From Corynebacterium sp. ES2730-CONJ (lineage in GTDB: Bacteria > Actinomycetota > Actinomycetes > Mycobacteriales > Mycobacteriaceae), in contig NZ_JANUXZ010000002.1 in assembly GCF_024834055.1 (NCBI RefSeq), forward strand, positions 186,001 to 250,000: a DNA stretch of 64,000 bases, given 5' to 3'. The position numbers were made by a program, and so were the translations under genes. Below, piece by piece: positions 56,829 through 64,000 of the stretch; the first letter of the stretch is position 1, and each line of letters starts with the position of its first letter. The notes below the pieces were generated by a model that was not told the DNA's origin, searched no databases, and saw nothing but the letters and a program-made list of their open reading frames with translations.

Positions 56829-59081
56829 TCAGAATGGCAACCGAATACCGAACTGCATCGCTAGATTGCGCAGGCCGCCTATGATCAATCCAAAGATACC
56901 CAGGATACTTGTGATGGAGATCAGAACTGTGGCCCACATTGGCAGCGGATCAGAACTCGACATGTCATCGCCTCGTTGCTCCTTTAGCTTGAAGGCGAAG
57001 AGTCTATCTTTGGCCTCTGGATCAGCTTGGCTTGCCTTATTGACCGCATAGACAGTGCCGTCAGCGCCGACCGAGATATGGTTCGTATTCATACCGGCGT
57101 CCAGACGGGCCACAACCGTATCGGTCTCCGTATCAATCGCTACTACCGTACCTGCCTTGCGGTGAGCCACGTAGATGCGACCATCGCTCGGATTGTAGCG
57201 GGCATTCAACGCTGATGCTCCAGTAGGAATCTCGGTAATGAAGTCCATGGTATCGGCGTCGAATACCACGGTATTACCGGTTCCCTGCGCGGTGATATAA
57301 AGCTTATTGTGTACCGGATCCAACGCGACACCCGATGCGGATTCCACTAGATCTGAATCCATGCTCTTTGTCGTCACCTGCTTATTCGCCGAGGCGATAT
57401 CGATCTTGGCAATATTCGGGTTGACCCTCGAAGTGGTATACAGCAAGCCCTTGTCAGCATTAAGAGCAAGTGACATTGTGATGGCAAAATCTGGGCCGAG
57501 ATCAATGGCTACGGGAGCATCAGCCTCGAGATCATAGATATGCACAGCGCCGGTGGCACGAGAAACCATGGAAACATAAGCCAAACCTGTTTTCTCATCG
57601 ATAACAACATCGCGTGGATGCGCGGTACTCCCCTCGCTCCACGTCTTCACCAGACTGAGATCGCTTTGGCGATAGACACTGACGGTATCTTGCAGTGTAT
57701 TGCTCACCCAGACGAGACCACGCTCATTATCTAACCCAACACCAAAGGCTCCACGCACGCTCTCACCTGTGGAATCACGATCTTGAATATCAAGAGTTTG
57801 CTCTATCGTGAAGGTCTTAGCATCAATCTTGTAGATCGAAGAATCCTCTCTGCGATTTGCCCGCGTGACAAATAGCTTGCCAGTCTTATCGTTGATGGCA
57901 CTCTGGTATAAGCCCTTCCCTAGTTCCATCGACTGAGAATCATAGAGTTCCGTGGCTATGAGATCACGAGGGGCATTGACCCGCTCACCGGTGTCAACCG
58001 TGTAGTCGCGACCAGCTATGGAGTAGGTGGCCCGCACCTTCTCACGGAATGGTGCGTCGGCAGGAACCATCACTCCAGTTTGCTCCGCTATTCCACCCAC
58101 GGCGCTTACCGGGGCGCTCAACCAGTTCTGCCCCTCCACGCCAACACCCGTAAGTTCAGTACCATCGGGGAGATTGACTACTCGCACAGTAGCTTGGGAG
58201 CCTTGAGCGGCATTCTCACTAATCATGGCATAACCAGTGGTCAGCAGACGGAGCTCCTTTGTGGTCGTACCATCGCTCACAGTAAGCATATGCGCTCCTG
58301 CAAGAGCACTGCCCACGGGTAGAGTCACGGTAGTTTTTAATACACCAGCAGGATCAACCACGAGATCATCGGGCAGAGTCAGCGCTTGGGTACCGATACT
58401 CATCGTGGGTGTGGCGCCTGCCATCATCCCCTCGACGACGAGGGAAACGCGGATCTCGCCGGCCTTGGCACGTCGAGAGTCCGTGGCATACCCGGTTACA
58501 CTTTTAATCTCAGGAGATTGGATGGTGAGGGTGCCACACAAACCGTCGTCAGCTGCGGTGTTATCCACAAAGAAGGGGACAGAATAAGACAGTCGTTCGC
58601 CCCCTTGCCCTCCACCTAAGACGGTCAGGAAGTTTTGGCCATTAGGAAGATCCTGCGGAAGGACAACGTGGATATCCAATTCGCCATTAGCAAATAGATC
58701 GGACGGAACTATTAAGTTCGGGGATTCCGTTTCTGTTCCCGAAATTTCGAGGTTTGATCCCTGAGCCTGATCGGCGCGAACCCAATTATTAGCACCTTTA
58801 TTAATTTTGATAACCAAAGGGTTTTCAGCGCTGCGAGGGGCGACCCCGCTGGCGGTTAGATGGATGGTATCTCCCGAACGGAAATTTTTGACATCAGCAT
58901 TGTCAATGGTGAGGGTCATATCCTCGGGAGCCATATTGCCGGGCGCCTGCACAGAAGCGCAAACCTCGGTGGCAAATGCGGGAGTCGTAGCAACGACGCC
59001 GAGCCCAGAGGCCACCACGGTTATACTCATGAGTCCAGCGAGAGCGCGCTGGTGAGCTTTGGGGGCGAGAAGATTCTTCAT
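56829..59081 (-). CDS. YncE-like beta-propeller surface protein 1
   Basis: A 750-residue paralogue of the protein at 54117 with the same plan: signal peptide (about 1-38), beta-sandwich domains (about 42-370), YncE-like propeller (about 378-700; KGLYQSAINDKTGKLFVT, HPRDVVIDEKTGLAYVS, GVALDPVHNKLYITAQG, ARYNPSDGRIYVAHRKAG, NHISVGADGTVYAVNK) and a C-terminal helix followed by LAMQFGIRLPF. The N-terminal Cys and a second Cys near 176 may pair. It is the first gene of the minus-strand arm, divergent from dhbA. The duplicated pair may have split roles or ligands. Confidence 0.82.
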   Translation of the reverse strand: MKNLLAPKAHQRALAGLMSITVVASGLGVVATTPAFATEVCASVQAPGNMAPEDMTLTIDNADVKNFRSGDTIHLTASGVAPRSAENPLVIKINKGANNWVRADQAQGSNLEISGTETESPNLIVPSDLFANGELDIHVVLPQDLPNGQNFLTVLGGGQGGERLSYSVPFFVDNTAADDGLCGTLTIQSPEIKSVTGYATDSRRAKAGEIRVSLVVEGMMAGATPTMSIGTQALTLPDDLVVDPAGVLKTTVTLPVGSALAGAHMLTVSDGTTTKELRLLTTGYAMISENAAQGSQATVRVVNLPDGTELTGVGVEGQNWLSAPVSAVGGIAEQTGVMVPADAPFREKVRATYSIAGRDYTVDTGERVNAPRDLIATELYDSQSMELGKGLYQSAINDKTGKLFVTRANRREDSSIYKIDAKTFTIEQTLDIQDRDSTGESVRGAFGVGLDNERGLVWVSNTLQDTVSVYRQSDLSLVKTWSEGSTAHPRDVVIDEKTGLAYVSMVSRATGAVHIYDLEADAPVAIDLGPDFAITMSLALNADKGLLYTTSRVNPNIAKIDIASANKQVTTKSMDSDLVESASGVALDPVHNKLYITAQGTGNTVVFDADTMDFITEIPTGASALNARYNPSDGRIYVAHRKAGTVVAIDTETDTVVARLDAGMNTNHISVGADGTVYAVNKASQADPEAKDRLFAFKLKEQRGDDMSSSDPLPMWATVLISITSILGIFGLIIGGLRNLAMQFGIRLPF

Positions 59082-59276
59082 ATAATCACTTTCCGTTTTT
59101 TATTTGATCCATACCTGCAAGTGCAGACCGCTAATCTGTTATCTATTAAGGGGCCACATAGCTCGACTTGGGGGGAATAGATTTTCAGCATCACCGTGAG
59201 CAGGCCATGGAAACCAGAGGGTGTATCTGAGCATTTGGGGAGATCTGATATCAAGCTCGATATCACCTCCATATAC

Positions 59277-59298
59277 GTAGAAAATCTGTAGAAAATCT
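59277..59298. repeat. Two tandem copies of an 11-base unit, possible PhoP/PhoR-type box
   Basis: GTAGAAAATCT occurs twice head to tail, about 200 bases upstream of the gene at 56829-59081. Spacing and the GAAAATC core recall the direct-repeat sites of the corynebacterial phosphate regulator; this is a resemblance only. Confidence 0.6.
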
Positions 59299-59717
59299 TG
59301 GGGAGCCAGATGCAGAAGTCAACCTTTTGACTGATTTCTCAACCGTACTCTCGCTTGATGAGCTTAAGCCGGCCCCACTGGGCTCTCAACGGGGCAAATC
59401 CGCACTTGAGGCGATAATGGCACCTCGCGCTGAATGACGTAAAAGGTGACCAGTCTTTTTGTAAACGCCTAATTGATATGGTTAGCCAAAGCTTTTCAGA
59501 AGCCGGATAACCTCACGCGCCCCGATTGATTCTCAAAAAGTTGAATACCTCACAAAAACTCGGGGGTAAAAAAGCAGCACACCCACTAAATGGGCAGTCC
59601 ATACCCATGACTATCCCTGGCCACCGGCTTGCAATCGAGTAATCATCGGATGATTCAGCCAGAAGGTGGAAAATAATTAGCCTCGATCGCATCGTCGTGC
59701 TTTAATGGGTACATCAT

Positions 59718-59736
59718 TTTGGTTAGGCTTAGTTAA
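59718..59736 (+). promoter_or_regulatory. DtxR-like iron box upstream of dhbA
   Basis: TTTGGTTAGGCTTAGTTAA matches the DtxR consensus at 14 of 19 positions by my count. It lies 193 bases before dhbA. Iron repression of siderophore synthesis is expected from family knowledge. Confidence 0.6.
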
Positions 59737-59928
59737 CAAAAAGTTGTACTACGTTCTAGCTTAAGGCTTCGGCTGGAATGTAGACCTGATCACAAATCGG
59801 CTGCACCGGCGACGGCAAAAAGATGAATAGACGCCTGACACTGTCATTTTCTTTGCACACCGTACTTTTGAATTCCCTTAATCCCCTTAATCAGCATTCC
59901 TTTAATCAGCGAAAAGAACTCCACAGCT

Positions 59929-60648
59929 ATGCATTCCCCATCACAACATCTCTGTGTCACCGGAGCAGCCGGAGGAATAGGACGTGCCGTCATCGCGCAT
60001 GCCACTGCTCGCTACCGGGCGATCACCGCCATCGACCAAGACACCGTGGATATCCGCGATGAAGCACGGGTACGTCAGGTCGTTGCCCGCGCCGAAAATC
60101 AACACGGCCCAATCGATGCACTCATCCACGTTGCTGGCGTCATGCAGCCCGATCGCTGCTTAGAAGAAGACCATAGCTTCTTTGGCAACCAGAATTTTGA
60201 GGTCAATATAGGAGGCACCATCGCTGTAGTCTCACCCATAGCCCAGGCCATGTGCGCCCGGCGGCGCGGAAGCATTGTTGTGGTTTCCTCTAATGCCGCA
60301 ACGACTCCACGCATCGGGATGGCCAGCTACGGGGCGTCAAAGGCAGCCGTGACAGCCTGGACTCGCACCTTAGGGCTCGAATGCGCTCGCTACGATGTCC
60401 GCTGCAATATCGTCTCCCCAGGGTCTACACTCACGCCCATGCTCACCGGTATGTGGCCAGATGGCGTTGATGCAAGCGAGCGCGTCATTGCCGGCACCGC
60501 TAGTGAGTATCGCCTCGGAATTCCGCTGCAGAAACTCGCCCAACCTGATGATATTGCCCATGCGTGCCTCTTCCTCGTCTCCCCTGAATCAGCTCATATC
60601 ACGATGCACGATCTGCGTATCGACGGGGGCGCAACTCTCGACAGCTAG
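59929..60648 (+). CDS. dhbA: 2,3-dihydro-2,3-dihydroxybenzoate dehydrogenase
   Basis: Oxidises 2,3-dihydro-DHB to 2,3-dihydroxybenzoate with NAD. It has 239 residues in the short-chain dehydrogenase fold: the cofactor loop TGAAGGIGRA at residues 11-20, HVAGVMQ, the catalytic Ser in VVSSNAA, and Tyr-Lys in YGASKAA. The EntA/DhbA identity rests on similarity to EntA together with the three following genes. It is the first gene of the plus-strand operon under an iron box. Confidence 0.93.
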   Translation: MHSPSQHLCVTGAAGGIGRAVIAHATARYRAITAIDQDTVDIRDEARVRQVVARAENQHGPIDALIHVAGVMQPDRCLEEDHSFFGNQNFEVNIGGTIAVVSPIAQAMCARRRGSIVVVSSNAATTPRIGMASYGASKAAVTAWTRTLGLECARYDVRCNIVSPGSTLTPMLTGMWPDGVDASERVIAGTASEYRLGIPLQKLAQPDDIAHACLFLVSPESAHITMHDLRIDGGATLDS

Positions 60649-60680
60649 GCTCTACCGGTATCTTGCGATTGGACACTTTA

Positions 60681-61322
60681 ATGGCTATCCCCCAGATTTC
60701 TCCTTACGGTCTGCCCCAACCGCCAGCTGTGCGCGCCGCAGATTGGCAACTCAATGTGTATCGAGCGGCCTTGCTGATTCACGATATGCAAAATTATTTT
60801 ATCCGCGCCTATCACCCTGATCAGGAGCCCATCCGCACCGTCATAGCCAATATCGCAGCCCTCGCCGATCGAGCTCGTTCCCTTGACATCCCCGTCTTTT
60901 ATTCGGCGCAACCCCCTCGGCAACACCCCCACCAGCGGGGTCTTCTTAACGAGGTGTGGGGAGTTGGAATGCAGACCGCTCATGATGCGGAGATCATCGC
61001 CCCCTTGGCGCCAGAAGCAGGAGATCATGTGATTGAAAAATGGCGCTACTCGGCTTTCGAACGGACCTGCCTAGCTGGAGCACTCTCGTACAGTGGGCGC
61101 GATCAACTCATCATTACTGGAGTCTACGGGCATATGGGATGCCAAGTCAGTGCCGGCGATGCCTTTATGAAAGATATTCAGCCGTTCCTTATCAGTGACG
61201 CCATAGCTGACTTCACCCGCGACGAGCATGAACAAGCACTATTATGGGTGGCCAAGCGGTGCGGCGTTGTTCTTCCTACCCGCCACGTGTTCAAACAATT
61301 AGATCCTGCGGGAGGAGAATAA
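60681..61322 (+). CDS. dhbB: Isochorismatase, stand-alone (DhbB/EntB N-terminal type)
   Basis: Hydrolyses isochorismate to 2,3-dihydro-DHB and pyruvate. The ATG at 60681 gives 213 residues (a TTG at 60663 is also open). The sequence follows EntB closely: MAIPQISPYGLP, ALLIHDMQNYF with the catalytic Asp, WRYSAFERT and ITGVYGHMGCQVSAGDAF. It ends at the isochorismatase domain: the C-terminal aryl carrier domain of EntB/DhbB is missing, so the carrier must be elsewhere, probably in a downstream NRPS or separate gene. Confidence 0.92.
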   Translation: MAIPQISPYGLPQPPAVRAADWQLNVYRAALLIHDMQNYFIRAYHPDQEPIRTVIANIAALADRARSLDIPVFYSAQPPRQHPHQRGLLNEVWGVGMQTAHDAEIIAPLAPEAGDHVIEKWRYSAFERTCLAGALSYSGRDQLIITGVYGHMGCQVSAGDAFMKDIQPFLISDAIADFTRDEHEQALLWVAKRCGVVLPTRHVFKQLDPAGGE

Positions 61323-61323
61323 T

Positions 61324-62436
61324 ATGCGCAGCTTTATTTTTATTTCACCAGAAGAAAACCTCAGCGCCCACGGGATTGCTCAGAAATTCTCCACCGTGCA
61401 CGATGGAATTGACTACCTCAATAATGGCGGAGAAATTGTTCTAGGAGCTCTTTCCTTCCACCCTGATCGCACACCCTATCTTTTTGCTCCGGACAGTTTT
61501 CAGTTCTCTTCTACCACCCCTACCCTTACTGAGCAGGAATCACTCACCGTCGTATCCGTGACAGATTCTCCTAGCCCTAGCCAGCACTATGAATCAATCA
61601 ACCGCGCTATTGGTGATATTAAAGCAGGGAAGGTTGACAAGATTGTGCTCTCCCGCGCGCAGCGTTACCGCCTCCTTCACGAACCGCACCCCGAGGCCAT
61701 CCTGGCGCGATATATGCACAGTGCCGGCACCGGCTACGGCTATCTCAGCGCAGTAGGCAACGGCGAGTACTTCGTAGGACCCAGCCCAGAAATTCTCCTC
61801 CTCAAGCGCGGTAAAAGTTTCATCTCCTTGCCCTTGGCTGGCACTGCCCCGCGCAGTGAGGACTCTACAATCGATAACCAGCGTGCGGAGTTATTAAAAA
61901 ACTCGCATAAGGATCATATTGAGCACGCCTATGTTACCGAAGGGCTCCGAGAGATTCTCGCTCCGCTAAGCCGCACGTTGGATATTCCACGCCACCCTTC
62001 ACTCATTCGCACCACGCATACGTGGCATTTGGGGACCCGTATTCAGGGAGAACTAAAAGAAAATATGACTGCCCTTGAATTGGCCTCTCTATTACACCCC
62101 ACGGCAGCAGTCAACGGTTACCCAAAAAACCGAGCTCTTGAGATACTCAAAGAGCGTGAACCGGATCGCGGCTTTTATGCTGGCACGGTGGGGTGGTCGG
62201 ACCGCCATGGCAACGGTGAGTGGCGGGTGGCTATCCGGAGCGCGCTCATTGGTGGACGTGATGTCACCGCGTACGCTGGGGGCGGAATTGTAGCCGATTC
62301 GGTAGCTGCGGAGGAACTGGCAGAAACCTCCACGAAGTTGGGGCCGATCCGCGCGGTTCTCAATCTTGGTCCAGAAGTGGTGCATCCCGTGCCCCAAGGA
62401 CCGCCTCATCAGAGCTCCGAGAAGGACTCGATATGA
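61324..62436 (+). CDS. dhbC: Isochorismate synthase
   Basis: Converts chorismate to isochorismate, the first step to 2,3-DHB. It has 370 residues, slightly short at the N-terminus. The chorismate-binding core is visible: KIVLSRAQRYR, PLAGTAPRSED, LLHPTAAVNGYPKNRAL and DRGFYAGTVGWSDRHGNGEW with Mg-binding and catalytic acids. It lies one base after dhbB and overlaps dhbE by four bases (ATGA). Confidence 0.94.
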   Translation: MRSFIFISPEENLSAHGIAQKFSTVHDGIDYLNNGGEIVLGALSFHPDRTPYLFAPDSFQFSSTTPTLTEQESLTVVSVTDSPSPSQHYESINRAIGDIKAGKVDKIVLSRAQRYRLLHEPHPEAILARYMHSAGTGYGYLSAVGNGEYFVGPSPEILLLKRGKSFISLPLAGTAPRSEDSTIDNQRAELLKNSHKDHIEHAYVTEGLREILAPLSRTLDIPRHPSLIRTTHTWHLGTRIQGELKENMTALELASLLHPTAAVNGYPKNRALEILKEREPDRGFYAGTVGWSDRHGNGEWRVAIRSALIGGRDVTAYAGGGIVADSVAAEELAETSTKLGPIRAVLNLGPEVVHPVPQGPPHQSSEKDSI

Positions 62437-64000
62437 TGACCTATACCCCCTACCCACCAGAGCGCGCCGCGTATTACCTCAGTAGGGGATATTGGACATC
62501 CGATACCTTCGCTGATTTCTTTGCGCACCAAGCGCAAAAATATCCACACCACACTGCACTCGTAGCCCAGGACAGTGGAGGAGACATACACCGCTCCAGC
62601 TATCTGGACCTCAACACACATATCGAAGCTACCGCCGCCTTTTTCGCCGAAAGTGGAATAAACAACGGCGATTTCGTGGTCGTGCAGCTTCCTAATATCT
62701 ACGAATTTGCCGTCACTATTGGCGCCCTCTTCCACCTCGGGGCACTGCCAGTATTCGCCCTACCGGCACACCGTGGCCACGAATTACGGCATTTTATTAG
62801 TCAGAGCAAAGCTACAGCACTGGTGTGCGCCGCCGAATTTCAAGGATTTAATCACGCGGCACTCGCGGATTCTTTGCGCGAAGAATTTCCTACGCTCACC
62901 GTTATCATCGCTAGCCCACATGAGGACCACAGCGACAACCTCTACCTTCACTCCGGCGTGTGGCTCAGTGGTGCTACCTACCCGCGCCACGCTGTCGATG
63001 CCTTAGATCTTGCCTTTTTGCAGGTTTCCGGAGGAACCACCGGAACCCCTAAGCTCATCCCTAGGACCCACGCCGACTATCTCTATTCGGTGCGTGAATC
63101 CGCTCTCATATGCAGCCTCGACGAGCACACCCGCTTCCTTGTCATTTTGCCGGTGTCCCATAATTTTACGATGAGCTCCCCCGGGGTCTTAGGGGTTTGG
63201 CTCAAGGGTGGCACTGTCGTCTTTTGCACCGATCCCTCTCCCTCCACGGCCTTTAAGATTATCGCTCATGAGGCTATTACCATGACCTCATTGGTACCTC
63301 CCTTGGCACTCGCATGGCTTGCTGTTCATGCCAACACCAAACCCGATCTCTCTTCGCTGGAGATTCTCCAAGTAGGTGGGGCTAAATTCTCCAGCGCTGC
63401 AGCCAGCCGCATCGGCCCAGAGCTCGGGTGTCAGTTGCAACAGGTCTTCGGGATGGCCGAAGGTTTGGTGAACTATACCAGATATGATGATCCACCTGAG
63501 CTGGTCACCACAACTCAAGGCCGTCCCATCTCCGCTGATGATGAGATCAGGATCATTGATGATTCTGGCCAACCGGTAGCCCCAGGTGAACCCGGTATTT
63601 TGCTAACCCGCGGCCCGTATACCATCAATAGTTATTTCAACGGCGCGGACCCAGATTCCTTTAGCCCAGACGGCTTCTATATCACTGGCGATATTGTCCG
63701 CCAACTCCCCACAGGCCACCTGATCGTTGAGGGTCGTTCCAAAGATCAGATTAACCGCGGAGGCGAGAAAATCTCCGCCGAGGACATCGAAAACCACCTC
63801 ATCACCCACCCCCTGATCCGCGACGCCGCCCTCGTGGGCGTAGCAGATGACATGCACGGGGAGAAAACCTGTGCCTTTATCGTGCGCGAAGTACTCACCA
63901 CTGACACCGAGCTCAGCACTAGTGGTCCTAGTAGGCCTAGTAGGCCTAGTGGTCTCAGTGCTGCAGAACTACGGCAGTATCTACGCAACCGTGGTGTAGC
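62433..64000 (+). CDS. dhbE: 2,3-dihydroxybenzoate-AMP ligase, cut by the window edge
   Basis: Activates 2,3-DHB as adenylate and loads it on an aryl carrier protein. From the ATG at 62433 (adjacent ATG at 62436) the frame is open to the window end, about 522 codons, so only the last part of the C-terminal domain is missing. Core motifs of adenylating enzymes are seen: LQVSGGTTGTPKLIPRTH, NFTMSSPGVLG (the DHB-pocket Asn), GMAEGLVNYTR, YITGDIVRQ and GRSKDQINRGGEKISAEDIE. A 9-base tandem repeat encodes an extra SGPSRPSRPSGLS loop in the C-terminal domain. Confidence 0.94.
   Translation, partial: MMTYTPYPPERAAYYLSRGYWTSDTFADFFAHQAQKYPHHTALVAQDSGGDIHRSSYLDLNTHIEATAAFFAESGINNGDFVVVQLPNIYEFAVTIGALFHLGALPVFALPAHRGHELRHFISQSKATALVCAAEFQGFNHAALADSLREEFPTLTVIIASPHEDHSDNLYLHSGVWLSGATYPRHAVDALDLAFLQVSGGTTGTPKLIPRTHADYLYSVRESALICSLDEHTRFLVILPVSHNFTMSSPGVLGVWLKGGTVVFCTDPSPSTAFKIIAHEAITMTSLVPPLALAWLAVHANTKPDLSSLEILQVGGAKFSSAAASRIGPELGCQLQQVFGMAEGLVNYTRYDDPPELVTTTQGRPISADDEIRIIDDSGQPVAPGEPGILLTRGPYTINSYFNGADPDSFSPDGFYITGDIVRQLPTGHLIVEGRSKDQINRGGEKISAEDIENHLITHPLIRDAALVGVADDMHGEKTCAFIVREVLTTDTELSTSGPSRPSRPSGLSAAELRQYLRNRGV
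63921..63956. repeat. 9-base tandem repeat inside dhbE
   Basis: Four units based on AGTAGGCCT (outer ones imperfect) encode SGP-SRP-SRP-SGL. The repeat sits in a surface-loop position of the C-terminal subdomain and keeps frame when units are gained or lost. Confidence 0.8.

Larger units (their letters stand above)
59082..59928. other. Divergent regulatory region between surface-protein and dhb operons
   Basis: About 850 bases holding promoters for both arms. It contains an 11-base tandem repeat close to the surface-protein gene and a DtxR-like box close to dhbA (listed separately), and two GATATC sites in inverted surroundings at 59246-59263. No gene is recognised. Confidence 0.55.

Overview
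The window looks like a chromosomal segment of a Corynebacterium-type actinomycete. Reading on the minus strand, it has an ESX-4-like type VII secretion locus next to truA-rplQ-rpoA-rpsD-rpsK-rpsM-infA and map-adk-secY. The spc ribosomal operon is broken into blocks by unrelated genes. There are HtaA-domain haem-type surface proteins, DtxR-like iron boxes and a catecholate siderophore locus. Gene order follows what is known for corynebacteria and for the mycobacterial ESX-4 neighbourhood. The exact species cannot be named from the sequence alone.

Layout. 1-6131: ESX-4-like core (eccC cut by the left window edge, eccD, mycP, a PGPGW membrane protein, eccB). 6305-14802: truA, the alpha operon (rpsM-rpsK-rpsD-rpoA-rplQ), infA, an L,D-transpeptidase, and map-adk-secY, all on the minus strand. 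15222-16016: a formate/nitrite-family transporter lying between secY and rplO. 16395-19048: rplO-rpmD-rpsE-rplR-rplF-rpsH. 19049-34379: a 15-kb accessory segment splitting rpsH from rplE. It holds two paralogous HtaA-domain plus beta-propeller surface proteins, a helical secreted protein, a DUF3800/putative nuclease gene pair, a small CRISPR array without cas genes, a MacAB-like exporter and an enoyl-CoA hydratase. 34380-35621: rplE-rplX-rplN.

35622-45914: a gene-poor variable region. It carries a siderophore-interacting protein gene broken by two in-frame TGA codons, a coiled-coil/pentapeptide membrane protein, and a DUF262 + HEPN gene pair. Blocks of about 2.4 and 2.2 kb on either side of that pair show no convincing gene.

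45915-64000: an iron-acquisition locus with two divergent arms. The minus-strand arm encodes two YncE-like beta-propeller surface proteins, a substrate-binding lipoprotein, two further membrane-anchored secreted proteins, two FecCD permeases, an ATPase, and then a DUF4230 protein. The plus-strand arm encodes dhbA-dhbB-dhbC-dhbE for 2,3-dihydroxybenzoate synthesis and activation; dhbE runs off the right edge. DtxR-like boxes before both HtaA operons, before the broken siderophore-interacting gene and before dhbA suggest one iron-responsive regulon: make a catechol siderophore, bind iron or haem at the surface, import it, and release the iron.

The main candidates for something little described are the DUF3800/nuclease-like pair beside the orphan CRISPR array, the DUF262-HEPN pair in its gene-empty surroundings, and the propeller-bearing surface proteins tied to iron uptake. 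All functions are read from sequence by eye; no database search was run.
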